Part shown: piece after piece, positions 24,780-33,599 of the stretch
How positions within the stretch are numbered: the first letter of the stretch is position 1
How the letters are laid out: every line of letters begins with the position of its first letter
From: UBA7803 sp040219135
GTDB taxonomy: Bacteria > Pseudomonadota > Gammaproteobacteria > Pseudomonadales > Azotimanducaceae
NCBI GenBank assembly: GCA_040219135.1
Contig: JAVJTA010000017.1
Span: 124,001-188,000, forward strand
DNA length: 64,000 bases
Direction: 5' to 3'
Program-made: the position numbers and the translations under genes
Notes under the pieces: model-generated
Databases searched by the model: none
The model's input: only the letters and a program-made list of their open reading frames with translations
What the model was told of the DNA's origin: nothing

Positions 24780-25697
24780 ATGAGTCAGGGGCTGTCAGGG
24801 TGCCTGCGGCGCGGAAGTGGCCTGTTGCTGCTGTTCGCCCTCGGCGGCTGCGAGGCGCCGCCGCCGGGGAATACCCGGGCCTGCCCCCTGAACGAGTCCG
24901 AGATCGGCAGCTTCGTCGAGGTCCCGGGCGGCGAGTTCACCAAGGGGGCTGCGCCCATGTACCCCGAGGAACTGCCCACCGTGACCCTGCACGTCATGGG
25001 GTTCTCCCTGCTCGCCCACGAGGTCACCAATGCGGAATTCGCCGCCTTCGTCGCGGCCACCGGCTACGTCACCGACGCGGAGCGCGGCGCTGCGAGCGGC
25101 GCGGCAGAAGCCGGGTCGGCGGTGTTCGCCTCTCCCGGCGAGCAGGCCCGTTCGGCGAACCCGTGGCGGCTTGTGGCGGGCGCGACCTGGCGCGCCCCGG
25201 ACGGTCCGGGTTCGGACCTCGACGGGCGGGGGCGGCACCCGGTGGTGCACGTGTCGCTGGCTGACGCCCGCGCCTACGCCGCCTGGGCCGGCGGGCGCCT
25301 GCCCACGGAAGTGGAGTGGGAGTACGCGGCGGCGCGGGGCCTGCCGGATGCGGCGGATGCCCGATCGGGCGCCTACGATCGCGCCGGCGCGCCGCTGGCC
25401 AACACCTGGCAGGGCTTCTTTCCCTTCGTCGACAGCGCAACCGACGGTTTCGCCGGCGCCGCGCCGGTGGGCTGTTTCCCGGCCAACGGCTTCGGCGCCT
25501 ACGATCTGATCGGCAACGTCTGGGAGTGGACCGACACGGCCTATGACGCCGATGGGCGTACCCACGCCATCAAAGGCGGTTCGTTCCTTTGTGCGGACAA
25601 TTTCTGCCGTCGCTACCGTCCGGCGGCGCGGCAACCACAGGAGACGGACTTCTCGGCCTCGCACATCGGCTTCCGCATCGTCCGCGACCGCGGCTGA
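24780..25697 (+). CDS. Formylglycine-generating enzyme family lipoprotein
   Basis: 305 residues from ATG 24780 with GAGGGG upstream. A lipobox (LLFALGGCEAP) makes it a lipoprotein. The FGE-sulfatase fold is plain: VPGGEFTKG, GFSLLAHEVTNAEFAAFV, HPVVHVSLADARAYAAWAGG, RLPTEVEWEYAA and NVWEWT. In KGGSFLCADNFCRRYRPAAR the two Cys (271 and 276) have the spacing of the copper-binding catalytic pair of true formylglycine-generating enzymes, which turn a Cys of sulfatases to formylglycine. Most bacterial relatives lack them. No sulfatase is encoded in this window, and a periplasmic lipoprotein location is unusual for such an enzyme. Confidence 0.88.
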   Translation: MSQGLSGCLRRGSGLLLLFALGGCEAPPPGNTRACPLNESEIGSFVEVPGGEFTKGAAPMYPEELPTVTLHVMGFSLLAHEVTNAEFAAFVAATGYVTDAERGAASGAAEAGSAVFASPGEQARSANPWRLVAGATWRAPDGPGSDLDGRGRHPVVHVSLADARAYAAWAGGRLPTEVEWEYAAARGLPDAADARSGAYDRAGAPLANTWQGFFPFVDSATDGFAGAAPVGCFPANGFGAYDLIGNVWEWTDTAYDADGRTHAIKGGSFLCADNFCRRYRPAARQPQETDFSASHIGFRIVRDRG

Positions 25698-25736
25698 TTT
25701 GCCGGGCGGCCCACTGGACGGCGTCGATCAGCCTGC

Positions 25737-26318
25737 TCAGGCGCCTTCGGCGAGCACCGCATCCACCAGACGGTGCACGACGGCGACCGCCGCCCGGGGT
25801 GACAGCTTCTGCTCCCGGCGCAGGCGCATCCACAGCTCGTAGCTGAGCAGCGCGTCGACGGCTTCGAAGCCCTGCGTGTCGTCGATCACCCGGGCCGGGC
25901 AGGCGTCGCGCAGAGTCCTGCGCGCCTGGTCGACGAAGCGGGCGTGGTCCTCCTGCAGGAACGGCGAACGGTGGCGCAGCGCGTCGGCGGCCAGGCGCAT
26001 GGGCAGCATGTCTTCGTAGAGTCTGCTGCGGCGATCGATCAGATCGTGCAGGGTGGCTTCGGCGCTGTCGCCGTCCGGGTCTCCGCCGACGATCGCCTGA
26101 GCGCGCGCGGTCATGCGCCGGGAGATTTCCCGGAACAGGCTGTCCATGTCGTTGAAGTGACGGAACACGGTGCGGATCGCAAGGCCGGCGCGCGCGGACA
26201 CCTGTTCCGCGGTGGGTTCCAGCACGCCTTCCTGAATCAGCTCGATCATCGCGTCGATGATGCGCTGACGGCTCTGCTCGCTGCGCTGATGCCGTCCATC
26301 GCGGCTGGCCGTATTCAT
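25737..26318 (-). CDS. TetR-family transcriptional regulator
   Basis: 193 residues from ATG 26318 (MNTASRDGRHQRSEQ). The N-terminal helix-turn-helix is typical: RQRIIDAMIELIQEG, then TAEQVSARAGLAIRTVFRHFNDMDSLF. The C-terminal ligand domain is not recognisable as a subgroup. It lies downstream of the acyl-CoA dehydrogenase gene (26420) on the same strand and convergent with the FGE gene, so it probably controls the acyl-CoA dehydrogenase/enoyl-CoA hydratase genes, as TetR proteins often do in fatty-acid and terpenoid catabolism (inference). Confidence 0.9.
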   Translation of the reverse strand: MNTASRDGRHQRSEQSRQRIIDAMIELIQEGVLEPTAEQVSARAGLAIRTVFRHFNDMDSLFREISRRMTARAQAIVGGDPDGDSAEATLHDLIDRRSRLYEDMLPMRLAADALRHRSPFLQEDHARFVDQARRTLRDACPARVIDDTQGFEAVDALLSYELWMRLRREQKLSPRAAVAVVHRLVDAVLAEGA

Positions 26319-26419
26319 GTCCGGTCCCGTCGATCTTGTGGCAGTGATCGTGTCGATAGTGCCGGTGACTGTCAAACCGCTGCGCCGGCTCGGCGCCCTG
26401 CCCGGCGACCTGCCCGGCC

Positions 26420-27598
26420 TTACAGCCCGAGCACCTGCTTGGCGATGATGTTGCGCTGAACCTCGCTGGCGCCGCCGGCGATGGTGTAGCCGCGGTGGTG
26501 GTACGTGCCCGAGGCGACGTACTCCGCGTACCCGGGGCCGACGGCCGGAGCGCTGCCGGCGGCGTCGCGGGGCAGCGCCCAGTATCCCACCGCCTCGAAC
26601 AGCAGCTCGTCGAAGGCCTGCACCAGGGTGCTGCCCTGCAGCTTCAGCATGGACGGCTCGGCGCCGATCTCATCGCCCCGGTCGGCGGCGGTGAGCAGCC
26701 GCAGACTGCTCGCCTCGAGGGCGTCGAGACGGATTTCCAGGGCCGCCAGCCGATGCTCGAGGGCAGCCGGGTTCGGGCCGGCGACTTCGCGCTGCGCCGC
26801 CAGCACGTCGCGCACGCGGCCGAGCAGGCGTCGGTTCTCCGCCACCCGCGAGACCATCAGGCGTTCGTCCCCGAGCAGTCGCTTTGCCACCGTCCAACCC
26901 TGGTCTTCCTCGCCGAGCCGGTTCGCCACCGGCACCCGCACGTTCTCGAAGAACACCTGGTTCCAAAGGCGCTTGCCGTTGAAGGCCAGCAGAGGCGTCA
27001 CAGTGATCCCGGGGGAGGCCAGATCGATGAGCAGAAAGCTGATGCCCTTCTGCTTCTGCACGTGCGCATTGCTGCGCACCAGACAGAAGATCCAGTCGGC
27101 GTCTTCAGCCGCGCTGGTCCAGATCTTCTGGCCGTTGACCACGTAGTCGTCGCCGTCGCGCAGCGCCCGCGTCTGCACCGCGGCCAGATCCGAACCGGCC
27201 TGGGGTTCCGAGTAACCCTGGCACCACCACAGCTCCCCGCTGCGGATGCGCGGCAGAAACGCCTGCTGCTGGGCCGCTGTCCCGTAGCGGATGATGGCGG
27301 GACCGACCATGTTGAAGCCGAACCCGGACAGCGGCGGCGCGTGCGCTGCGCGACAGGCGACGTCGAACAGGTGTCGCTGCACCAGGCTCCAGCCGGTGCC
27401 GCCGTGCTCGCGCGGCCAGTGCGGGGCCGCCCAGCCGCGGGCATCGAGAATGCGCGTCCAGCGGGTGAGCTCGGCGCGGCTCAACGCCGCGCCGCGGGCC
27501 ACCTTGTCGGCCAGGTCGCCGGACAGCGATTCGCGCAGAAACGTCTCCACCTGGAGTTGGAAATCGCGCTGTTCCGGTGTGAGGGCGATCTGCACCAC
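26420..27598 (-). CDS. Acyl-CoA dehydrogenase
   Basis: 392 residues, a normal length. FAD and substrate-binding signatures are CQGYSEPQAGSDLAAVQTRA, VVNGQKIWTSAAEDADWIFCLVR and FFENVRVPVANRLGEEDQG; the C-terminus has GGASEVQRNIIAKQVLGL. The protein belongs to the branch with a long helix insertion and is commonly encoded next to another acyl-CoA dehydrogenase or a hydratase in sterol, terpenoid or aromatic acyl-CoA breakdown. It follows the enoyl-CoA hydratase gene by 8 bases. The reaction is alpha,beta-dehydrogenation of an acyl-CoA; the chain is unknown. Confidence 0.92.
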   Translation of the reverse strand: MVQIALTPEQRDFQLQVETFLRESLSGDLADKVARGAALSRAELTRWTRILDARGWAAPHWPREHGGTGWSLVQRHLFDVACRAAHAPPLSGFGFNMVGPAIIRYGTAAQQQAFLPRIRSGELWWCQGYSEPQAGSDLAAVQTRALRDGDDYVVNGQKIWTSAAEDADWIFCLVRSNAHVQKQKGISFLLIDLASPGITVTPLLAFNGKRLWNQVFFENVRVPVANRLGEEDQGWTVAKRLLGDERLMVSRVAENRRLLGRVRDVLAAQREVAGPNPAALEHRLAALEIRLDALEASSLRLLTAADRGDEIGAEPSMLKLQGSTLVQAFDELLFEAVGYWALPRDAAGSAPAVGPGYAEYVASGTYHHRGYTIAGGASEVQRNIIAKQVLGL

Positions 27599-27606
27599 CA
27601 GGTTCC

Positions 27607-28359
27607 CTAGCTCCGTTCAGACAACATCGGTGGCCGTGCGGCTCCGGCGCCGTCGCCGACGAAACGGTCGAACCAGGCGTCGGCGTCCTGTCCCAGGCGC
27701 GCGCGCAGCGTCGACTTGATGCGCGCCGCGGCACCGGCCGGGTGACCGGCGAGCGTCGCGCACAGCGACCGCGCGGCCTCGACCACGGTATCGTCTGCAA
27801 CGCTGGATTGCGCGATGCCGAGCCTCACCAGCTCGGGTCCCGCGAGGCGCTCGCCGATCAGCGCGACGCGCGCGTTCACCGCTTCCGAATGGCGCAGGCT
27901 GAGCCACGCCAGGTTGTACGGGGCCGCCATCCCGAGCGTTACCTCGCCCACCTGGAGAAAGTCGCTGTCGCCGCTGACCAGCAGGTCGCAGGCCAGTGCC
28001 AGAGCGGCGCCGCCGTTGATCGCGTAGCGTTCGAGCGCGCCGACGATGGGCTTGTCGCAGCGGAACAGCGCGCGATGTGCGCCGCGCCAGATGCGCGGAA
28101 ACTCCGCGAGCCAGTCCGGGACCGGATCGGCGTTGAACGCCTTGAGGTCGAGCCCTGAGCAGAACGCGCCCCCGGCTCCGCGCAGCAGCACGGCGCGCAC
28201 CTCCGGGTCGCCGCTCAGCGCCGTCAGCGCCGCGTCGAGGGCCGTGCCCAGGGGTCCGGTGATGGCGTTCCTGCGTTCCGGCCGGTTCAGAATCACTTCG
28301 GCCCAGCCGTCGTGACGTTCGATGACTACCGCGGGTTCGATCTCTGTAGCGCTCGTCAC
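27607..28359 (-). CDS. Enoyl-CoA hydratase/isomerase (crotonase) family protein
   Basis: 250 residues from GTG 28359, preceded by GGGGG; an upstream ATG at 28395 has no site. The crotonase oxyanion-hole segments are AGGAFCSGLDLKAF and RYAINGGAALALACDLL. The position of the second catalytic Glu is kept in FLQVGEVTLGM. The first, normally in GGGxEL, is Ala here (GGAAL), so the protein may not be a classical hydratase and could be an isomerase or thioesterase-like member. It is the first gene of the pair with the acyl-CoA dehydrogenase and is divergent from the glutathione transferase gene, 67 bases away. Confidence 0.88.
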   Translation of the reverse strand: MTSATEIEPAVVIERHDGWAEVILNRPERRNAITGPLGTALDAALTALSGDPEVRAVLLRGAGGAFCSGLDLKAFNADPVPDWLAEFPRIWRGAHRALFRCDKPIVGALERYAINGGAALALACDLLVSGDSDFLQVGEVTLGMAAPYNLAWLSLRHSEAVNARVALIGERLAGPELVRLGIAQSSVADDTVVEAARSLCATLAGHPAGAAARIKSTLRARLGQDADAWFDRFVGDGAGAARPPMLSERS

Positions 28360-28426
28360 GTTGCCCCCGGACACAAAAGACCCTGTCCCGTGCATACTAC
28401 TCAGTCCGAAGGGGAGGGACGAACCC

Positions 28427-29035
28427 ATGCTGACGCTGCATCATGCCCCGAACAGCCGCGCCGGGCGCATCGTCTGGCTTCTGGAGGAGCTGGGCCTCGA
28501 CTACGAATTGAATCGGATGGAATTTCATCCGAAGGCGCTCAAATCCGACGAGCACCGCGCAAGGCATCCGCTCGGCCGCGTGCCGGTCCTCGAGGACGGT
28601 GACGTGATGCTCTACGAGTCCGGCGCCATCGTCGAGTACATCATTGCCCGGCACAGCGACGGCAAGCTGCGGCCCGCCGTCGAATCGCCGTTGTTTCCCG
28701 AATACCTGCAGTGGTTCCACTACTGCGAAGGCATGGTGATGCCGCCGGTGAACACCGTGGTGGTGCAGACCATACTGCTGCCGCCGGAACGCCGCAGCGA
28801 AGAGGCGCTCGGCCAGGCGAAGCGCCTGCTGACCAAGGCGCTGGCGCCGGTGAACGACGCGCTCGAAGGGCGCGAGTACATGATCGGCGATCTGTCCGGC
28901 GCCGATTTCATGATCGGCCACGCGTCGTTCATGTCGCGGCGCATCGGCTGCGTTACCGACGACATGGCGCACCTGCATGCTTACATCGACCGTCTGGAAG
29001 CGCGGCCCGCGTTCCAGAAGGGCGTTCAGACCTGA
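28427..29035 (+). CDS. Glutathione S-transferase
   Basis: 202 residues from ATG 28427, with GGGGAGGG upstream. The thioredoxin-like N-terminal domain begins LTLHHAPNSRAGRIVWLLEEL; the segment RHPLGRVPVLEDGDVMLYESGAIVEYI carries the cis-Pro and the glutathione-binding ES motif. The helical C-terminal domain contains YMIGDLSGADFMIGHA, the usual N-capping box. It belongs to the bacterial beta/theta-like group; Ser10 is the likely glutathione-activating residue. It lies 40 bases before an acyl-CoA dehydrogenase gene on the same strand. Confidence 0.92.
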   Translation: MLTLHHAPNSRAGRIVWLLEELGLDYELNRMEFHPKALKSDEHRARHPLGRVPVLEDGDVMLYESGAIVEYIIARHSDGKLRPAVESPLFPEYLQWFHYCEGMVMPPVNTVVVQTILLPPERRSEEALGQAKRLLTKALAPVNDALEGREYMIGDLSGADFMIGHASFMSRRIGCVTDDMAHLHAYIDRLEARPAFQKGVQT

Positions 29036-29075
29036 TTTCAACCTGAAGAACAACCTGAATGAATGGGAGAAGACC

Positions 29076-30302
29076 ATGATTGATTTCGAAGTGCCTGCGG
29101 AAACCAAGGCGATCCGCGAAAAGGTGCGCCAGTTCGTGCAGAACGAATGCGTTCCCGCCGAACAGCAGCTCGAAAACCGCGACTTCGAGGAGGTGCTCTG
29201 GGAACTGCGCGACAAGGCCCGCGCTCAGGGGCTGTGGTGCCCGTTCATTCCGGTGGAGTACGGCGGCATGGGGCTCAAGCCGCTGGCCAACGCGCTGGTG
29301 CAGATGGAGCTGGGCGAAAGCATGCTGGGCGCGCTCGCGCTGAACACCCAGGGACCCGACGACGCCACCATGCTCACGCTGCTCGAGCACGGCACCGAAG
29401 ATCAGAAGGAGCGCTATCTGAAGCCGCTGCTCGAAGGCAAGAAGCGCATCTGCTATTCCATGACCGAGAAGGCGGCCGGTGCCGACGCCACCGGCATGCA
29501 GACCCGGGCGGAGCTGAAAGGCGACCAGTGGGTGCTGAACGGTGAGAAGTGGTTCAGCTCCTCGGCGAGCGTGGCCGATATCGCCGTGGTCATGGCCATG
29601 ACCGACCCGGACGCCCCGCGCCACCAGCGTTACAGCACCTTCATCGTCGAGCTGCCGAATCCCGGCTATCAGATCGTCCGCGACATTCCCACCATGACGC
29701 CGCACACGGAGCTCGGTCAGAAGCTCGGCGCCGGTCATGCCGAGGTCAGGATCGAGAACCTGGAAGTCCCCAGGGAGAACGTTCTCGGCGGCCGCGGCCG
29801 CGGCTTCGACATGGGTCAGCACCGGTTGGCCTACGGCCGTCTGCGCCACGGCATGCACAACGTCGCCATGGCCCAGCGTGCGCTGGATCTGGCGGCGAAG
29901 CATGTCACGGAGCGCGAAACCTTCGGTCAGCGTCTGGCGGACCGGCAGGGCGTGCAGTGGATGCTGGCCGATTGTGCCACCGAGCTCTACAAGGCCCGGC
30001 TGATGCTCCTGCACATTGCCTACAAGGCGGAGAAGGGCATGGACCTGCGCCAGGAGAACGGGATGGCGAAGGTGTTTCTCGCGCACATGGTGCATCAGGT
30101 CGTGGATACCGCGCTGCAGCTGCACGGGGCTCTCGGCTACAGCCACGACACGCCGCTGGCGCGCTGGTACACGAGCATCCGCAGCCAGCGCCTGGTGGAC
30201 GGCCCGGACGAAGTGCACCGCTGGCGGGTGGGCCGCAACGTCATCAAGGCCTACGAGGCCCACGGCACCACGGCGTCGGCGTGCGGCGGCGAACTGCTGT
30301 AG
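29076..30302 (+). CDS. Acyl-CoA dehydrogenase (ACAD10/11-like)
   Basis: 408 residues from ATG 29076 with GGGAGAAG upstream. The features are FIPVEYGGMGLKPLANALV, CYSMTEKAAGADATGMQT, WVLNGEKWFSSSASVADIAVVM, and near the end the typical ALGYSHDTPLARWYTSIRS followed by LVDGPDEVHRW. This resembles the ACAD10/ACAD11 branch, known to use long or hydroxylated acyl chains. It follows the glutathione transferase gene and may be in the same transcript. It is distinct from the acyl-CoA dehydrogenase at 26420. Confidence 0.92.
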   Translation: MIDFEVPAETKAIREKVRQFVQNECVPAEQQLENRDFEEVLWELRDKARAQGLWCPFIPVEYGGMGLKPLANALVQMELGESMLGALALNTQGPDDATMLTLLEHGTEDQKERYLKPLLEGKKRICYSMTEKAAGADATGMQTRAELKGDQWVLNGEKWFSSSASVADIAVVMAMTDPDAPRHQRYSTFIVELPNPGYQIVRDIPTMTPHTELGQKLGAGHAEVRIENLEVPRENVLGGRGRGFDMGQHRLAYGRLRHGMHNVAMAQRALDLAAKHVTERETFGQRLADRQGVQWMLADCATELYKARLMLLHIAYKAEKGMDLRQENGMAKVFLAHMVHQVVDTALQLHGALGYSHDTPLARWYTSIRSQRLVDGPDEVHRWRVGRNVIKAYEAHGTTASACGGELL

Positions 30303-30312
30303 CGTCCGGCCG

Positions 30313-31200
30313 CTATAGCGTGGCGAACGGCGTCCCGGTCGCGACGTCGGTGGACAGCGCGTCGCTCGTGTGGATCGGCAGCTCGAATCCGTTCGCGGGA
30401 TCGTTCACGGCAACGGCGCGGATCGTCGGCGGCCGTGCCGTGAAGCCGCCGAACAGCGTGGCGAAGGCGACGTCCGCGGCGTCACGCCCGGTGCCGATGC
30501 GGACGAAGCCCATGGGAATGGCGAGGCCCGAGGGGTCGAAGATGTACCAGCCACCGCCGAAGTACACCTCCACGTAGGCGTGGAAGTCCTGGGGGCCGAG
30601 CGCCGGGTCGGCGCCGTAGTCGGTCCCGGTGACGAATCGGGCCGGCACGTTCACGGCCCGGCACAGCGCGATCATCAGGTGGGCGAAATCCCGGCACACG
30701 CCAACCTGTTCCACCAGCGTGGTAATGGCCGAGGTGTTGCTGTTGGTGACGTTCTGGCGGAACGTCACGTGCCTGCGTACCCAGCTGCGGATCGCGTCGA
30801 CGCGCTCGTGACCGGGTCGCAGCCCGCCGAACTCCCGATGGGCGAGATTGAACAGCCGGTCCGATTCGCAGTAGCGGCTCGGAAACAGATACGGGATAGC
30901 CGCGGGCGGCAGATCGTTGACCGCAATTTCGGCAAGCGATGACGGTTGCGCCCGGTAGTGGTTCAGGTCCACGGTTGCCGAGTACGACAGCTCGAAATTG
31001 CCGGGCGGGGCGCGCATGCGCACGAAGCGGTTGCCTGTCAACGGGTCCGAGAACGTCTGCAGGGCCAGGTCCGGTCGCACCAGGAAGTTCTCGTTGGTCA
31101 CGAGCTGCCTGGGCGTGTGCGCCGCATGGACGTTGAACAGCAGGTCCGTGGCGAACGCGAGCTGGTACTGCAGTCCGACCTGAAGCTCGATCCGAATCAT
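30313..31200 (-). CDS. Transglutaminase-like cysteine protein
   Basis: 295 residues from ATG 31200 (MIRIELQVGLQYQ). An N-terminal beta domain is followed by a transglutaminase-like core with a complete triad: Cys169 in QVGVCRDFAHLM, His207 in DFHAYVEVYF and Asp222 in IFDPSG. These proteins in bacteria are usually peptidases or amide hydrolases rather than cross-linkers. No signal peptide is present, so it may be cytoplasmic. It converges with the acyl-CoA dehydrogenase gene (10-base gap) and is divergent from the TonB-type gene over 211 bases that show no other gene. Confidence 0.9.
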   Translation of the reverse strand: MIRIELQVGLQYQLAFATDLLFNVHAAHTPRQLVTNENFLVRPDLALQTFSDPLTGNRFVRMRAPPGNFELSYSATVDLNHYRAQPSSLAEIAVNDLPPAAIPYLFPSRYCESDRLFNLAHREFGGLRPGHERVDAIRSWVRRHVTFRQNVTNSNTSAITTLVEQVGVCRDFAHLMIALCRAVNVPARFVTGTDYGADPALGPQDFHAYVEVYFGGGWYIFDPSGLAIPMGFVRIGTGRDAADVAFATLFGGFTARPPTIRAVAVNDPANGFELPIHTSDALSTDVATGTPFATL

Positions 31201-31411
31201 GGGCACACTCGATCGGGTGAGCTTCGCAGCATACCTGTTCGCGCGGAGGCCGTCCGAATGGCAGATTGCCGCGCCCGAGGATTCCCTTGGACGGGCTGGG
31301 TTTGTTAAGATTCCTGCTCGTTTCCTTCGTTGAAGCGACTCTGTCCCGGTTGTCGCTTTGGGGGATGCATGGCGCGCAGCGGTCCACACATGCTCGTTAC
31401 AGGCGACTAGG

Positions 31412-33517
31412 ATGTTGCAGGATCAGTCGCATCCGCTTGGGACCTCGGGGTGGTACCTGATCACCAGAGACGGCGAGAGCGCGGTTCGCGTTGTACCGGG
31501 TATGCACCTGGGCGAAGACGCCAACGGAGATCTCAGTTTCGAGGCAGCGCATGCCTGGGTGTCGCTGGTGCCGCTGCGCGATGGGCGGCTCGAGGTCCAA
31601 TCGGCGTCCAGCGCATTCGAGCTGGACGTGAATCCAGGTAGCCCGACGGGACGCATTGCCGTGGATTCGCAGGCTGGGGCCAATATCCATCTCGGCCGGA
31701 ATGTGATTGTCCTCGATGTCGACTTCGCTCATCCGCACCCGCTGAGAGATCGAACCATCATCCGGGTAGTAGCCGACGACCCGGCCAGCGTCGGCGCCGG
31801 CACCGATCACCAGGACGTGATTCGGGTTCCGGAGGCGCTCGCGCCGCGGGTGCCGGCGGAAACGCCGACCGGCCCGCGTCTCAACGTTGCCGTACTCGTG
31901 ATGTTGAGCGCCGTCTGCCTGCTGCTTGCCTACGTCGCGCAGCAGCAGGGTGCGCCAGCGGCGACGCCCGCTGCCGAGCAGGCGCCCGAACCGGCTTCCG
32001 GCGCGCAGGCCCCGATGCTCGTCAGCGTTTCCACCTTGTTCGATGACGAAACGCTGCCGAACGCCGGGACCATCTCGTTTGCGATTAGTTCGCTCAAGGC
32101 GTTGCTGGTGGCATACCCGGACGACGCCCGCGTTGTCGACGCCATGGAACAGTTGACCTTGCGGTTGCTCGGCGAGGCGCAGCGCCAGCGCGACCTGGGG
32201 GACATGGATTCGGCTACACGGATGCTCGAGTTTGCGGCGACGACGGACGTCGCAACGGCCCAGGTCAGGGCCGCCTTCGACAGCGTCGGTGCGGATCTCG
32301 CGCTGAGCGACCAGCCCGCGCCGCAAGCAGTCGACGCGGCGGACGCAGCCGATGAGCCGGCTGGCGGCGGCGCCCCTGTCGAACTGGACGCCCCTGCCGA
32401 ACCGGTCGGTCCCGTAGCCGCCGCTGAGGCCGCGGAGGACCCTGACGTCCAGCCAGTCGGGCGCGCGGCGGAAGTCGTTGACGTGGCTGACGTCGTTGAA
32501 ACGGTGGATGGCTCGGAAGCGAGCGAACGCCTGGCGCCGCCAGCGGCCGCTTCTTCGACGGTCGTCGTTGCGCCCGGCGGAGAAAGCGGCAGCGGTGGGG
32601 CGATCGACCGTCAGCGCGCGCCAGACCAGGTCGCGTCCGGCCGCGCGGAGCGGCAGGAGCAGGTGCCCGATGCGGCGGATGCGGCGGATGCATTGGATGC
32701 ATCGGAGGTAGCGGAGGTAGCGGACGATTCGTCAGAGCCGGCGCGGGGAGGACTCGCCGATGACCCAGGCAGCGTCGAGTCGCGCGACCGCGACGTCGCG
32801 CCGGGCGGACTCACCGAGGTGGCGCCGGGTGGCGACGATCGCGTCGATCTGGTTCGCCCCGTGGCAGGCTGGCTCCTCGAAGAGATCGTTCTCGACGTCG
32901 ATGCAGCGCAGCCCTACGCCTTTCACCGTGACCTCAGGCTTGCAGACGTCGCGCTGGCGGAAGGACGGCTCACCGGGGCCGATGATTCCGCCGTTGCGCG
33001 CTACCGGCGCGCCCTCGACCTGGCGCCTGAGTCCGTTCGCGCGCAGCGGGGAATGATGCTCGCCGGGGAACGGCTGATCGAAAGAGCCCGGGAACTTCTG
33101 GAAGCCGAGGACTACCCTGCGGCTCTGGCGTTGCTCGCCGTAGCCGACCAGACGGGCGTGAACACGGAAGCGATCGACGGGCTGCGCCAGGACGCGCTGT
33201 ACCTGAGGCGACTTGGCGAAGCCGAGGCCGGCAGATTCGAGCGTCTGCATTTCATGTCGGAACTCAACGCGTTGAATCAGGAACCGCCTCGCTTTCCCAG
33301 GCGTGCGCCGCGTGGGGCGGAGGGGTACGTCGACCTCGAGATGACGGTGACCATCTCCGGAGAGGTCCGCGACATCGTCGTCCTCGGTGATCCCCCCGGC
33401 TACTTCGAGCGCGCTGCGCTGCAGGCGGTAAGCCAGTGGACTTTCGAGCCAACGCTGGAGAACGGGCGGCCGATCCCGGTGCGCACGTCGGTCCGGGTCA
33501 CGTTCCGCGGCAGCTGA
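31412..33517 (+). CDS. Membrane protein with FHA-like N-terminus, acidic linker and TonB C-terminal domain
   Basis: 701 residues from ATG 31412. Residues 1-125 are beta-rich and look somewhat like an FHA domain (VVPGMHLGEDANGDLSF...) but lack clear phosphothreonine-binding residues. One helix spans the membrane at about residue 160 (VAVLVMLSAVCLLLAYV). A low-complexity Ala/Asp/Glu/Val linker of about 300 residues follows, then helical repeats (TPR-like, around YRRALDLAPESVRAQRGMM). The last 80 residues are a TonB C-terminal domain (GYVDLEMTVTISGEVRDIVV... QWTFEPTLENGRPI). It has no ExbBD partners nearby. The linker is acidic instead of the Pro/Lys type of classical TonB, so it may not serve uptake. 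Confidence 0.75.
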   Translation: MLQDQSHPLGTSGWYLITRDGESAVRVVPGMHLGEDANGDLSFEAAHAWVSLVPLRDGRLEVQSASSAFELDVNPGSPTGRIAVDSQAGANIHLGRNVIVLDVDFAHPHPLRDRTIIRVVADDPASVGAGTDHQDVIRVPEALAPRVPAETPTGPRLNVAVLVMLSAVCLLLAYVAQQQGAPAATPAAEQAPEPASGAQAPMLVSVSTLFDDETLPNAGTISFAISSLKALLVAYPDDARVVDAMEQLTLRLLGEAQRQRDLGDMDSATRMLEFAATTDVATAQVRAAFDSVGADLALSDQPAPQAVDAADAADEPAGGGAPVELDAPAEPVGPVAAAEAAEDPDVQPVGRAAEVVDVADVVETVDGSEASERLAPPAAASSTVVVAPGGESGSGGAIDRQRAPDQVASGRAERQEQVPDAADAADALDASEVAEVADDSSEPARGGLADDPGSVESRDRDVAPGGLTEVAPGGDDRVDLVRPVAGWLLEEIVLDVDAAQPYAFHRDLRLADVALAEGRLTGADDSAVARYRRALDLAPESVRAQRGMMLAGERLIERARELLEAEDYPAALALLAVADQTGVNTEAIDGLRQDALYLRRLGEAEAGRFERLHFMSELNALNQEPPRFPRRAPRGAEGYVDLEMTVTISGEVRDIVVLGDPPGYFERAALQAVSQWTFEPTLENGRPIPVRTSVRVTFRGS
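32669..32728 (+). repeat. Short 9-base repeats in the acidic linker
   Basis: Consecutive gatgcggcg units, then ggatgcat and cggaggtag variants, code for DAADAADALDASEVAEVAD inside the linker of the TonB-type protein. The antisense strand is therefore also open. The repeats keep the frame and probably arose by slippage. Confidence 0.7.
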
Positions 33518-33599
33518 GACCCGCCGGCCCGCTCCGAGGGTGACGGGGCAGAGCAATTGCGCGACACTCGATTCCGGGAGCAGGCAGGGGGGAGACGAC

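Noticed and set aside
31201..31411. Possible promoter boxes before the TonB-type gene
   Set aside because: TTGGAC and TAAGAT are visible at 31287 and 31306, but the spacing of 13 bases is too short for a sigma-70 promoter.
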